A stretch of DNA of 64,000 nucleotides from the NCBI RefSeq assembly GCF_000247695.1, contig NW_004624880.1, positions 2,290,331-2,354,330 on the forward strand, given 5' to 3'. The notes below the pieces were generated by a model that had not been told where the DNA came from, searched no databases, and was given only the letters and a program-made list of their open reading frames with translations. The DNA comes from Heterocephalus glaber. Its lineage: Eukaryota; Chordata; Mammalia; Rodentia; Bathyergidae. Shown here piece by piece: positions 11,305-21,899 of this stretch. The position numbers and the translations under genes are program-made. Numbering within the stretch: position 1 is the stretch's first letter; every line of letters begins with the position of its first letter.

Positions 11305-11322
11305 GAGAGAGAGAGAGAATGA
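11305..11322. repeat. Short GA microsatellite
   Basis: A run of about seven AG dinucleotides sits just 3' of a T14 run at 11287-11300. Confidence 0.8.
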
Positions 11323-11363
11323 GAATCTGGGAAAAAAACAAAGCAAAATATATTTTTAAAAAA

Positions 11364-11543
11364 TTTATCTGGCTGGTGATGCACACCTGTAATCCTAGAC
11401 TGAGGCATGAGGACTGCAAGTTTAGGCCAGCATGGGCAATGCAGCAAGATCTTGTCTCAAAATAAAAAATAAAAAAAGGACTGAGGATGTAGCTCTGTGC
11501 AAAGGCCTTGGGTTCAATTCCTGGTACCACCAAAAAAAAAAAA
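11364..11543 (+). repeat. Dimeric B1+ID SINE
   Basis: The B1 half ('tgatgcacacctgtaatcct', 'aggccagcatgggcaa', 'cttgtctcaaaataaa') is joined by an A-rich linker to an ID half ('ggatgtagctctgtgcaaag', 'gggttcaattcctggtacc'), with an A-rich tail ending near 11543. Confidence 0.9.
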
Positions 11544-11681
11544 GTCTTGAAATGTTACTATTCCACTTGTCTTAAAGATATGTGACTAAGTCAATTATCC
11601 TCACTGTCATGGGAAGCTATATAGATACATTTATTTAATGTATTACAGGAAGCAGATGTAATTTGGTTGCTAAATAATTTT

Positions 11682-11731
11682 TCCTTCCTTCCTTCCTTCC
11701 TTCCTTCCTTCCTTCCTTCCTTCCTTCCTTC
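11682..11731. repeat. (TTCC)n microsatellite
   Basis: About twelve near-perfect TTCC units. They form the T-rich 'tail' side of the minus-strand dimeric SINE that follows directly, so the microsatellite probably grew from that SINE's poly-A tail. Confidence 0.93.
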
Positions 11732-11922
11732 CCTGGTACTGGGATTGAGCCCAGGACCTTCCCACTGAACTACACTCCCAACTCTTTTTTATTTTTTATT
11801 TTGAAGCAGGGAGGGTCTTAGTCAATCACTCAATTGCCCAGGCTGAGCTTGAGCCTGGGATCCTCCTGCCTCAGACTCACGGAGTTCTGGGATCACAGGT
11901 GTGCACCAGCATGCCTAGCTTA
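11732..11922 (-). repeat. Dimeric B1+ID SINE, minus orientation
   Basis: Read on plus: ID part ('ccctggtactgggattgagc', 'cactgaactacactcccaac'), a T/A linker, then the reversed B1 part ('gcccaggctgagcttgagcc', 'caggtgtgcaccagcatgcc'). Confidence 0.9.
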
Positions 11923-12403
11923 AATCAACCTTCTGATAGCTATGATTATGGACTAGAATAGTGGCGTGTGAAAGATAAGCTTTACTTTCTCCAGGAAGAT
12001 CTAGTGAAAGCTCCGGACAGAGTCAAGAGGCTGAAATAGCTGCTCCTCTCTGTAGACTGCCACCTCATTCCCTGCTGTCTCTTTCTTCTCTTCCCTTGCA
12101 AGAGCGAAGAGGGGAGACAGTGGACAAGTGTGAAGCCACCTCCTCGACCCTTCCAGCTTCAGACCAGTGCGATCCCCACAGAGGGTCAGGCATGTCCCAG
12201 CCAGAGGAGCAGTCATCACAAAGCCGCACCAGAACAGGGAGCTCCCGGCCTCCTCAGATACAGAGCAAGAGGAGCTGGGGTGAGACCACGCCGATCCCTG
12301 ACCATCCACCCACTTCCCAGCGCCCTCACGCTTCCTCCAGGTCTGAGGGGGCCAGCGGGGCCGCTGGGAGCCAGGCTGCGGGGGGCAGGGGCCACCAACT
12401 CAC

Positions 12404-12590
12404 CATGAAGAACTGGCAGAGGGTGATGTGGGGGAAGATGTTGTGAGCCTTGTTCTTCCCGCAGATCTGCTTCGACTGCTGCCAGAAGTCCGAAAGCTTC
12501 TGCGCTAAGGGGCCAGTGGGGCGGAGGTAGAGCACGTACTCCCGGGGCAGGGGGTCATCCAGGAAGGGGTCCCCCACGTGGGAGAACAAC
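12404..12590 (-). CDS. UBASH3B: UBASH3B exon 3: UBA end and start of the 2H-phosphoesterase-like region
   Basis: This 187-bp exon supplies one base completing a Trp codon, then 62 codons ending at ATG in phase 0. After the Trp-Leu-Phe that ends the UBA domain comes a short linker (VGDPFLDDPL) and the first strands of the 2H fold, including REYVLYLRPTGPL and the first catalytic-type motif HITLCQFF (H-x-T). In TULA-family proteins this region lies between the ubiquitin-binding UBA and the SH3. The acceptor tctgtcttccag and donor ATG|GTGAGT are both good. An open reading through flanking intron extends the apparent frame to 176 codons, but only this part is exonic, as the joined frame shows. Confidence 0.96.
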
Positions 12591-13528
12591 CTGGAAGACA
12601 GAAGAGAGCCTGCGAGGCCCCGCTGGAGAATAACGGAAGGGAAGAAAGAGCAGAAAGAGACAGGCCCGCCCTCCCCGGGTTCCCCACCCCGGGCACCACG
12701 CGGGGAAGGGGTTCCTTTGCGCTGTGAAATACTACCCTTCGCAGCTCGCACCTCACAACCAGCTCTCACATGTACCCACTTCTGTTTTCCTGTCTCCCGT
12801 TGCAGCCTCATCCCACAGCTCGCTTTAAAAACCCTGTAGCTACTTCCAGGAAGCATCTCGGATTAACTCCAAAGCTTTCCCCATCTGGAAGCACAGTTCC
12901 AACGCATCCCGCCCCTCAGTTTAGTCTCTGAGGTCCAAGCACCCCCAAAGAAAAGGAAGCTCCCGGGATGCTGTGGAGTCCCCCTGGGCACAGGCACCCG
13001 GAAGGAATGTGGGATCTTTTTCTAAATGGATTTGCCCGGCATCCATGCACCTAAAGTGAATTGCGGAGGGGGGGGGGGATAGTGGTGGAGGCTCTGGGAA
13101 TCGAACCCAGAGCCTTTGTACCAAACTATATCCCAGCCTTTTTTTCTTTTCTTTTTTTAGATTTTGAGACGGAGTCTTGCTAAATTGTTTCGGCTGGGCT
13201 TGAATTCGCAATCCTTCTACTCAGCCTCCCAGAGTGCTGAATTTGCAGGTTTTTGCCACCATACCTGGCTTAAAGTGAATCTTTAAGGGATGAGGGGGGG
13301 CAAGTATTCTGGAAAGGTCTTGAATGTCTCTAAACAGTGCCGAGGACAAGCATACCCTGGGGCCAGGGCAGAGAGGCGACTGACTTGATAAATGGCATTG
13401 TCACCTGGCCTTCAGCTCATCTCCGCCCAGGAAGGGTCCATTAGAGAAAGACTGTACAGCCCCACTCATCCGCAAGCACTCAGAGTTGATTATATGCTAT
13501 TTTCTCAATTTATTTATTTCATACCAAC
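12591..13528 (-). other. UBASH3B: UBASH3B intron 2 (short)
   Basis: This 938-bp intron lies between the 54-bp exon and the exon at 12404-12590. It is GC-moderate next to exon 3 and carries one dimeric SINE (13090-13272) with a G9-10 run at 13068-13078. Nothing else is recognisable. Confidence 0.92.
13090..13272 (-). repeat. Dimeric B1+ID SINE, minus orientation
   Basis: The ID part ('ggctctgggaatcgaacccag', 'aactatatcccagcc'), a T-rich linker, and the reversed B1 part ('gagacggagtcttgctaa', 'ctcagcctcccagagtgctg', 'gccaccatacctggctta'). Confidence 0.88.
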
Positions 13529-13530
13529 CA
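13519..13530 (-). promoter_or_regulatory. UBASH3B: Tandem splice donor of exon 2 (GTTG|GTATGA)
   Basis: On the minus strand the exon end reads CTG GTTG GTATGA, a GYNNGY tandem donor with two possible GT sites 4 bases apart. The first GT keeps the known reading frame. The second is closer to the consensus but adds four bases, giving a frameshift that reaches TGA about a dozen codons into exon 3. Confidence 0.6.
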
Positions 13531-13582
13531 GTCACATGCTGCCTGAACGCTTCTCCCTCCAGTGGATGCCAAGGCCTTTTGT
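13529..13582 (-). CDS. UBASH3B: UBASH3B exon 2: 54-bp exon, C-terminal part of the UBA domain
   Basis: This short exon is easily missed. It contributes one base completing an Ala codon, 17 codons reading QKALASTGGRSVQAACD, and two bases of a Trp codon completed at 12590. The sequence is helices 2-3 of the ubiquitin-associated domain of TULA-2; the MGF loop and helix 1 must lie in exon 1, which is not in the window. The acceptor is ttgatttcttccag and the donor is CTG|GTTGGT. Phase (1 base in, 2 bases out) fits the neighbours, and 54 bp is a multiple of three, so skipping this exon would keep the frame while removing half of the UBA. The identification rests on remembered family sequence plus the exact frame and phase fit. 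Confidence 0.95.
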
Positions 13583-13589
13583 CTGGAAG

Positions 13590-16500
13590 AAATCAAATAT
13601 CTATTGTTAGTATTTTTAGCCTCTTCTCAGGTTTTTCTACTGCAGCAGCAAGAGTTGGGTGCACAGGAGGAGACATCAGAGGCCATGTTTGGCTCTTTCA
13701 TCCATGGAGTGGAGAGAGACCTGCAGCAGGTCCTCCCCAAGGGTCATATCGAGGCATGTGGAAGTTAGGGCTTGCCATTAATTTCTGAGAAATTAGCATT
13801 GGATTTGCATGCAGCCTGGCAGCCCATGCAGTCTATTTTCAGCACTTTCCACATTAGAATTTTATTTTTGCTTCCCTAAAAATGATCACGTCTTGGTTCC
13901 TCCTCCTCCCTTCTCATCCACTCTTTTTTACTGACCCAGATCCCCTGAAGAGTGGATTCTTGTTTTTGGCCCCTTGGCAGGATGGGTACATCATCCCCAG
14001 CCACTTCATAGATCTGTCTGAGGACAAGTCACAGTGGGTACAAGAGGATGGCCAAGCAGTGCTCTCATCCCCACTTCTAGAGAAACATCTTGAAGCTGTC
14101 CTAACAATGGGTGAGCATCCACAGGATGGTGACAGCAGCCAGGCCCTTTACACACGCTTACAACTAGAGCTCTTCTAAAACTCTAGACATGCCTCCAAGA
14201 GCCAGTGTTCTGGGTTCTTATCCAGTTTTTTTATTCACCCATCCTTTCATTCGTGCATACACTCATGCTGACACTTCGTAATTATGTAGGATCTCAGCTG
14301 TTTTGTCAGCACTGTACCAGGTCCTATGATTACAATAAAGAACAAGACCTACACGGTCTTGCATGGACCTCACGCAGATTTCAGTTGCACAGGCTCATGA
14401 AAACATCCATCCTACAGCTAATTATTTAATCACACTGGTTGCAAATCAGTATTGGAAGGGCATAGGAAGCCATGATGACACAGGGCAGGGAGATCTAGCC
14501 TGGGTTCAGGTCAGGGAGGCTGCAGAAGGGGCATTTCAAGTGAGTCCCAATGGGGTGGTGGAGTTGTGTGGTAGCTGTGTAGACCTCAGGCCATCCACTC
14601 CACAGTGAGATGTAAAGATGAAATAAGCTGGTGTACATAGGAGCCCTGGACAGTGCCTGACACTTTCTAGGCTATCAGTAAGCAATCATTCTCTCTCCTT
14701 GATGCTACACTGATTCAGGGTCTTTGATAAGGAGAAAGGAAGGAATCCAAATTAAACTACACTCCATCCAAGCCTCCTTTTCCTGCAGAACCAACCCTTT
14801 TTTCCTCTTGTTACTTTTCTGTGAAACAATCAGAGAGACTGGTGCTGTGAAAAACTCAGAGTCAGAAGGGAAGGGATCTCAGAGGTGACGTGTAACCCCA
14901 CTTCTTCATACACAAGGGAAACCTTAGCCTGGCTCAGGTGATAGCTGCATGGAAGCCCGACTCTGCCTCCTCTGCTCCCCAGCAGAAAGTCAGGTCAAAC
15001 ACCTTTGTCTCCCCTGTGAAAATCTAAGCACAGATACCCAAGGGTCAGGGTAAAGAAGTCTGCACAGCTAATGAGAACAGCACTGTGAAACACAACCTCT
15101 TTACAGTCAGATGAAGTTAAGGGGAAGCGAGATACATCCCTCAGGTCCCCTCGGAGTGGAAGTTGGCTCAGGAAAGGCTAGAAGCACAGACCTCTCACTC
15201 ATTCCACACCCTGCAAGGTGCCCCTGAGTTACAGCCTGTCTGCTCCCTTCCTGCTTACCTGACAGAGGACAGCCACCTTGCTTTTGTCAGGGGAGAAACT
15301 ATGTACCCACAAAAGCTCAGCAACCATGATCTGTGAGAGGTTATTCACCAGAAAAGGAACCATTGTTTCAAAAACAATTGGGAAAGGGAAAAACTCATTT
15401 GTGGTAAGGCCAGCATGTTATTTATATAAAGCATCTCATTTCTTTCTCCGATGCCCTTCCCCCAATGAAATACATCTAAGTGAAATTTAATTTATTTCTC
15501 CTGAGGAGTTGGGAGAATCCTCTGGAAATGAAAGATTTAATTAAGTTATAGTTTCTGTAACTCAAAAGATACATTTTGGAGAGGGTTCAAGGAAAAAAAC
15601 TGAGGGAGATAATTAAAGGGTTGGGTGTGATGAAGGCTGTGATAAAAGGTAAGGAAATCCAAATTCTTTCTTTCTAAAGAAGGCAAGTCTAAGAGACCTT
15701 TAATTTTGTGGAAGGTTATTGTATTCCACGCACTCTCTCTAGAGAGGGTTGGCCCACATAAGTATTGTTTACGGCACGAAGGGCTCAAGTTAGCTATCAG
15801 AAAGAACTTTCTGGAAGTAATGTGGTTTGAAGTTTTTTTTACGTTTCTAGAAAGTAGTTATCAATCTGAAACAGAAGAGTGAAATTCCCTAGGCAGGAGG
15901 TGGTAAGAGAAGTAAAATCCCTTTCTCCTTACAGTTGCCGTGACAGGTGGGCCCGCAGCCTCTTTACCCACCGCCAAGCTGGCCGTGGTTGAGTGAGTTC
16001 CCAGAGCTCTGCCCACAGAACATACTGAACAGGGGAGGCAGGAGAAGGAGGCTGCTCTCCACTCCCCAGAAGAAAGACTATTGCCATAGGGTGCCACCCC
16101 CACAGCCCACCCCACCCCCCCGGCGGCCAAAGCCAAGGCCAAGTGGGAGTGAGTGCAGTGAACTTTGAAGCCCAGGCCCAGCCCCAACATCTGCTACTCT
16201 CTGGGTGATTCAGAAGTTGGCAGAGGGCTTATTTCAGAGGCCACCTAAGACCTTGAGCAGATGGAGGACCACCTCCAAGCTGAATTGCCAGTGGCCTTGC
16301 CATCGGATTACAGCAAGGACTTAAGGTGATGAAGGACTCTCTTGGCTAGAATCGGTAAGACACATGGATTATTAAAGTTCAGTCACATGCAGACATAAAC
16401 TTGACCTCTGATCCCAGTCCTAATTTTGCCAAATAAGTCTTGAGTTTGTTTGCAGCACTGTATTAAAAAAAGTGACGCGAACTCCTGCCAACCAAGGATG

Positions 16501-17990
16501 GGGAAGAACAGCACAAACAAGACAAAATGATGGCAAATCAAAAAACCAGGGGAACAGCTGTAGAAATGAGCCACAAGGGGAGGAGCCAGCATACCACTGA
16601 GGGCCCTGCTATGCTCTGCTGGGATTCCTCTGACACCTGCCCTCAGTCCTGGTGAAGTTTGCACTTGAGCTTGGGCTGGCCCCGGCATCAAAGATGCTTT
16701 CATGCCTTTGAAGGTTGGGAAAGGACACACCCCATTCCTGCTAGTTTGCCTGAGACAAGCATCATCAGTTCCTCCCATCCCTTCCCTCCACTCTCCCTTT
16801 TTCCCTCTCTCTCCCCTTCTTTCCTTCTCTCCCTCTGCCTTCCTTTTTTCCATCCTTTCATTCTCTTCTTTCCCTTTTATTTTTAAGGAACTCTTACCAA
16901 GAAACTAAATGACAACCAAAAACTAAACCAAGACTCTGAAATGTTGCTTTCAGACTGGTGGCCACCCTCTAGGGACAGTAGCTTCAGGTTCCCTTAGCTA
17001 GTTCAGGGTGGAACCATTGCCAGCTCTGGCAGGATTCTCACTCCCTCTCAGAACAGCAGACGTGAGCCTGCCTGGATTCTCCTGGTTGATGTCAGACAAG
17101 GTGATTCCCTAGGGCTGCATGATTATCTGGGGTCCCTGTGGCTCTGACACTGCCCCCTTAGTCTATCCAGTTCCTCTCCAGGGGACACAGGCCAGGTTCT
17201 TGGGTCTGGGCCATAACTGGTGTACAAAAGGAGGAAGCATGGGCCTTGCTCCTAGAGGGTCATGCAGAGAAAGAAAGATGCTCACAACAGTTTCTTACCA
17301 TGCAGTAAGGGAAGGGCCAGGACAGAGAAGTGTGGTGTCCTAAGTAAGGCAGCTCAGAAGAGGGTACACAACTCTTCAGTGCAGAGTTCCTAGGCCTGAG
17401 GCTCTCAAATTGTACTCCAAGCTACACTAGGCCAGAACATCATGCCAAACTCAAAGAGGTGCCAAGGGATATTTTAAAATTTTTGAGGGAAACATAGCAA
17501 TACTAATCTTCCATTGGACAGCATGTATCTACTTTGAGGTAGTTACACTTTCATTATTTGTGCTGCAATTTCTCTTGATGTCCTATATGTTTAAAGCTAG
17601 GGTTTTGGCAACTGCTGTAATAAAAAACAAGTCCCCAAGAAGAATCAATGTGGAACAGGAAATGATAGTGGCAATGATTTGAGCAGTGGTGCTGGGCCAA
17701 ACAGACATACTTGTCTTGTTAGTAAGTAGTAATGGTTATTTAAGAATGGAGTAAAAATAATATTTTTCTTTCAGTGTATGTGTATTATTTTTCAAATGGC
17801 TCCTAAGTTGTTAAGACATAAACACTTATTAAGGTTTTTGGATATAACTACCAAGTAAACAGAGCTACTATATGTTGGCCCACAAGCTTTATGTAAAAAT
17901 TATTGAGACATTAAAGGTGCTGTCACCTGAGAAAGTTTTGGAATCAGTCCTAGAGGAAGTTATGTTTGATCTGGGTCTTAAAACTGAGTA
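13590..17990. other. Mostly unique intron 1 sequence next to exon 2
   Basis: There are few repeats for 4.4 kb. 14220-14380 ('actgtaccaggtcctatgat', 'aataaagaacaagacctaca') looks like an L2-type relic and 14600-14690 like a MIR. A polypyrimidine tract lies at 16767-16886. Open frames of up to 156 codons here show no family resemblance and sit in low-complexity or mixed sequence. Confidence 0.6.
16767..16886. repeat. Polypyrimidine tract (about 120 bp of C/T)
   Basis: Almost uninterrupted C and T on the plus strand, broken by few purines, ending in 'cccttttatttttaag'. Such tracts can form triplex structures, but nothing here shows that this one does. Confidence 0.85.
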
Positions 17991-17993
17991 AGA

Positions 17994-18098
17994 AGCCAGG
18001 CATGGTGGTGCACACCTGTACTCCCAGCACACTGGGAAGCCAAGGCAGGAGGATTCCAAGTTCAAGCCCAGCCTTGGCCACTTAAGGACTTGGCAAGA
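17994..18098 (+). repeat. Dimeric SINE, B1 half, split by an L1
   Basis: B1 head 'gccaggcatggtggtgcaca' followed by 'ggcaggaggattccaagttc'. The element stops at 'ggacttggcaaga' where the L1 begins, and continues at 19083. Confidence 0.9.
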
Positions 18099-19082
18099 TT
18101 TTTTTTTTTTTTTCTTAAGTTCTCTTATTGGTACATTTTAGGTATACAATTCGTTTACATTTATCATTGGGTGCTTGTACCTGTACATGATACATCTTGG
18201 TTCTTATTTTTTTCCCCATTACCTGTGCACCCTTCACCCCCTCCACCCTTCCCTATTTACACAGACATCATTTCCATTTTTTTTTCTTTTCTCATAGTTT
18301 TTCCTTTCCCTCATTTCCTTTCCCCTTCCCTTCCCTTCACCCCTTCGTCTTTGGACCATTTTTTCCTATTTCAAATTATCAATTATTCATTTTAATCATT
18401 TTAACCCTGATTTACACTATCAGTTTCCCACTCTAGAGAAAATATTCAGTATTTACACATGTGTGTCCTATTTATTTCACTTAAGAGTATGGCCTCAATA
18501 TGCATCCATTTAGCTATAAATGTCTCTAGTTTGTTGTTCTTTATGGCTGAGTAGTACTTCATTTTATAAAAAACCCACATCTTCTTTATCCAGTTTCCAG
18601 TTGATGGACAGTTGGTTCCAATCCTTAGCTATTACAAACTGTGCTGCTATGAACATGGGTGCACTTATATCACTGTGGTATGATTCTTTAAATTCTTTGG
18701 GGAAGATCCCCAGCAGGGAAATACCTGGGTCAAATGGGACTTCTAGTCCTAGTTCTTTGAGGTATCTCCATACTGATTTCCACAGTGGTTGCACCAGTCT
18801 ACACTCCCACCAGCAATGGAGAAGGCTTCCTTTCTCCCCGAACCCCCGCCAGCATTTGTTATTGGTTGATTTCATGATAGCAGCCATTCTTTCTGGGGTG
18901 AGGTGGAATCTCAGTGTTATTTTCATCTGCATCTCTCGAATGACCAGTGATGTTGAAAATTTTCTCATATATTTGTTTGCTGCTTTTACTTCTTTGTCTG
19001 AGAAATGTCTGTTCATTTCAGATGCCCATTTTTGAATTGGGTCTTTGAATTTGGGGGGATCTGATTTATTCTAGATAGTATC
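18099..19082 (-). mobile_element. 5'-truncated L1, 3' end of ORF2 plus 3' UTR
   Basis: Minus-strand L1. Its poly-A tail appears as T15 at 18099-18113, followed by a 3' UTR with a pyrimidine-rich stretch (about 18225-18350, purine-rich on the element's strand). ORF2 C-terminal sequence lies at about 18440-19060, including NRHFSDKEV, HLTPERM and CWRGFGEKG-LLHCWWEC, the Cys-rich C-terminal motif. It is flanked by a 13-bp target duplication with one mismatch (ggacttGgcaaga 18086-18098; ggacttAgcaaga 19083-19095). It is a dead copy that entered an existing dimeric SINE. Confidence 0.95.
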
Positions 19083-19175
19083 GGACTTAGCAAGACTCTT
19101 TAAAAAAAATATTTTTTTAAAGGGCTGGTGGCTATAGCTCAGTGTGAGGGCCCTAGATTCAATTCCCAGCATGTG
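19083..19175 (+). repeat. Dimeric SINE, ID half, right of the L1
   Basis: Begins with the L1 target duplication, then an A/T linker, 'ggctatagctcagtgtgagg' and 'gattcaattcccagcat'. It is the continuation of 17994-18098. Confidence 0.88.
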
Positions 19176-19949
19176 TGGATGGGTGGGTGAGAACTGTGTT
19201 AGAGGCAGCTAGAGAGAAGGGCACCAGAAGTAGCCAAGTGCCATGAGTGAATGACCGAGGGAAAGGGACAGCACTGTGTGTGCAGGAAAAACGGAGTTTG
19301 GTGACGCTAGCACACAAACTGTAAAGCTGGAGGAGGGTAAAGATGAGTCTGGAAAGGTAGGCAGGGCTCAGTGCACAAAGATCTCATGCTGATTGAGAGC
19401 TCAGGCCTGACCACTGACTTGTGTGGGCAGAAAGCAGTGCAGGTTGTGTGACAGGGAGGCAGGGCCAGGTGTGCCCTGAGGGATACGCCTCAAGGAGGCA
19501 CAGCTGTCAGCTGGGAGGCCACATGGAACCTCCACAACACATCAGCAGGGCACCACAAAAGCAGCAATGGCAGGGATGTCGGGAATGATGTTTGTATCGC
19601 TGGCAGAGCAGAGCTTGGTGGCTGACTTGGTGTTGCAGCTTGAATGTTTTTACGTGGCTGGTGGAGACATCCCTGAAAGAGAGGGCTGGAGCAGAAATGG
19701 GTTTGGGCAGGGGGTGTAGTGTGCAATGAGTTCAGTTATTACTGCAGGCTAATGGCTGACCAAATGTCATGAACAGACACATCTTGTTGGATACCTGTTC
19801 CTAGGCCTCTGAGCTTGACCAGGATTCCTTGTCTCTTTCTATGCAATCTATACATTTGTTTTAGGCCACCACTGAGTTTCTAATTTCCAGTCCCAGGAGT
19901 ATGTTCCACTCCCAGTTTATTCAACAGTGAGGTTAATAAATACTCAAGA
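19176..19949. other. Intron, no recognised feature
   Basis: Unique-looking mixed-composition sequence. The 78-codon frame on the minus strand (19490-19726) is Pro/Ser/Ala-rich and shows no family resemblance. Confidence 0.55.
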
Positions 19950-20083
19950 TGCTGGATGTGATGACACACACCTGTGATTCCAGCACTTGCGAGGCTGAGG
20001 CAGGAGGATCACCGCAAGTTCAAGGATAGTCTCATATGAACTACATAGTGAGACCCTGTATCAAAAAACAAACAACAAAACTA
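19950..20083 (+). repeat. B1-like SINE
   Basis: 'gatgacacacacctgtgatt', 'gaggctgaggcaggaggatc', 'actacatagtgagaccctgt' and a CAAA-type tail. Confidence 0.92.
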
Positions 20084-20295
20084 CTCAAGATGCCCTGACT
20101 GGGGATGTTAGCGCAGACCCCAAGTTCTACCTCAGGCCTCAGAGAAGAGCCCTCCCGTTGTGTTATTGCTGCTTGACAGACCACAAGTATCTGAAGCTTG
20201 CAGTAAAAAACAATAGCATCATGTATACCAGTGGAGACTGCAAATATATTCCCAACTGTAAAACCTTAATTCACTTATGTAGAAAATTATTTTCT

Positions 20296-20457
20296 TTTTA
20301 GTACTAGCATTGAACTCAGTGGTGTTCTACCACTAAGCTTCATTCACAGCCCTTTAGCCCTAGCTAAGTTGCCTAGGCTGTCCTCAAACTCATAATCCTC
20401 CTGCCTCAGCCTCCTGAGTAGCTGGGATTACAGGTGTGCATCACTGCACCTGGCTTC
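20296..20457 (-). repeat. Dimeric B1+ID SINE, minus orientation
   Basis: A degenerate ID part ('agcattgaactcagtggtgt', 'ctaccactaagcttcattc') followed by a well-kept reversed B1 part ('cctcagcctcctgagtagct', 'gcatcactgcacctggctt'). Confidence 0.88.
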
Positions 20458-20479
20458 CAGTTTCAAGTGGAACTTCCCT

Positions 20480-20680
20480 CATTCAAAATTCTTGGGCCCA
20501 GATATTGTTTTAGATTTTGCTGTTTTTCAAATTTTAGAATATTTGTGGAGACTTTACTAGTTAAGCATCCCTAATCAGAAGAGATCTGAAATCTGAAATG
20601 TTTGAAAATGAGAGGCATCATTGTGCTCAAAAAGTTTGGATTTTGGACTTTTGTGTCAGAGGTGCTGACCCTGTATTTGG
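20480..20680. mobile_element. DNA-transposon relic (Tigger-type MITE-like)
   Basis: 'taagcatccctaatcagaag' and 'tctgaaatgtttgaaaatga', with 'caaaaagtttggattttgga', resemble the short Tigger-related family that begins and ends with 'atccctaatc'-type inverted repeats. The same family is at 23918-24270. Confidence 0.5.
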
Positions 20681-20799
20681 AGTCGGATTGTCCTCGGCTC
20701 TGGATGACCAGTGGACAGAAGCTCATGGCCTCACCCATGCCCCCTGCCCTATGCATTGGTTCTCAGTGACCATGGGATGAAAAAGAGAAGATACAAGGC

Positions 20800-21565
20800 C
20801 AGGCGTGTAAACCTTAAAGTGTTTACTATGACTCTGTAGGCACCAAAGTTAAATTATATCATTCCTTCCTATCACCAGGACCATCTCAAATTTTGGAAAC
20901 ATTTAATACTATCTTAGGAGTTTTGAAAATCTTCTCCACCTCCAGGGCATCAGTTTTTAAATTTTTCACACCTAACATTTTTAATTTAATTTGAAAATGG
21001 CCTACTCAGTCAGATGACTCATTCTCTTCCACTAAAATCAATTTAGCAGTTGCACAGGACTAGGTGATGAGTGGGCTTGAGCAGAACCCAACTCCTAATT
21101 TTCCTGGCCAGAGAATCCAACCATACAAAGAGGCCACTGGTGCCATGTAGGAAAATTGAGAGATTCTTTTAGGGTATATTTAAAAACAACACTTTTTGTA
21201 AAGCAGTCTTGGGTAGAAATATTAGAGGCTTTTACTGTGCTCGCCGAAGAATGGCCTGCTCAGCACTAAAATCTTCATAGGATGCGGCAGTTCAATGCCA
21301 TGCCTGAGGCCAACAAGGACAAGCAGTGACCCTCCATGGATTTGTTTCTCTGGGCAAAGAAAAATAAGGACAGGGAAGTCAGTAACAGTGGAAGGCCTTT
21401 ATGTACCAGGCACTGAACAGACTTCATGACAAACCACAAAGCCCAAGGATGTCAGGAGCTTTTCTGTCCTGACAGACCAACTGCCTGTCAGTCTCTGGGG
21501 CTGCCCCACACCAGGCGTGGGTGTCAGAAGCTTGGCTCATATCCATGAATCAGTGAAAGGAGGAC
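20800..21565. other. Intron, no recognised feature
   Basis: AT-rich unique sequence without repeats I can name or plausible coding frames. Confidence 0.5.
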
Positions 21566-21897
21566 ACAGTCATCTCCCTGATCCATGGGGAAGATGTTCC
21601 AAGACCCCCAGAGGATGCCTAAAACTGCAGAGAGCACCAAAGCCTATATATACCATATTTTTTGCTACACATACTTGCCTACACCTATGATAAAGCTTAA
21701 TTTACAAATTAGACACAGAAAGAGATTAATAACAAATAACAATAAAACAGAATAATTATAATGTACTGTGATAAAAGCTATTTGAAACCTACAAATTATT
21801 TATTTTCAGAATTTTCCATTAAATATTTTGGACCACAATTGGCCTCGGGTAACTGCAACCAAGGAAAAGGAGATTGTGGATAAGAGGGGACTATTGG
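21566..21897 (+). mobile_element. Tigger/MER2-like DNA transposon relic with terminal inverted repeats
   Basis: The start 'agtcatctccctgatccatg' pairs with the end (reverse complement 'atagtcccctcttatccaca'). Inside are 'ttccaagacccccagaggat', 'cctatgataaagcttaattt' and an AT-rich core. It has no transposase coding sequence. Confidence 0.75.
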
Positions 21898-21899
21898 AT

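Larger units (their letters stand above)
10326..12403 (-). other. UBASH3B: UBASH3B intron 3
   Basis: This intron lies between the two first 2H exons; its donor is ATG|GTGAGT at 12403-12398. It contains an ID-like SINE (10725-10806), a GA run, two dimeric SINEs (11364-11543 and 11732-11922) and a TTCC microsatellite. From 10860 to 11000 it is AT-rich. The remainder (11923-12403 and 10326-10720) shows nothing beyond chance open frames. Confidence 0.9.

Noticed and set aside
12096..12446. 116-codon plus frame near exon 3
   Set aside because: It lies antisense to the gene across intron and exon, with no recognisable product, and is GC-driven.
12326..12856. 176-codon minus frame around exon 3
   Set aside because: Only 12404-12590 is exonic. 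The extensions run through the GT donor and AG acceptor into intron sequence and do not resemble the protein.
18090..18436. Phe/Pro-rich plus frames
   Set aside because: Antisense reading of the L1 3' UTR purine-rich tract.
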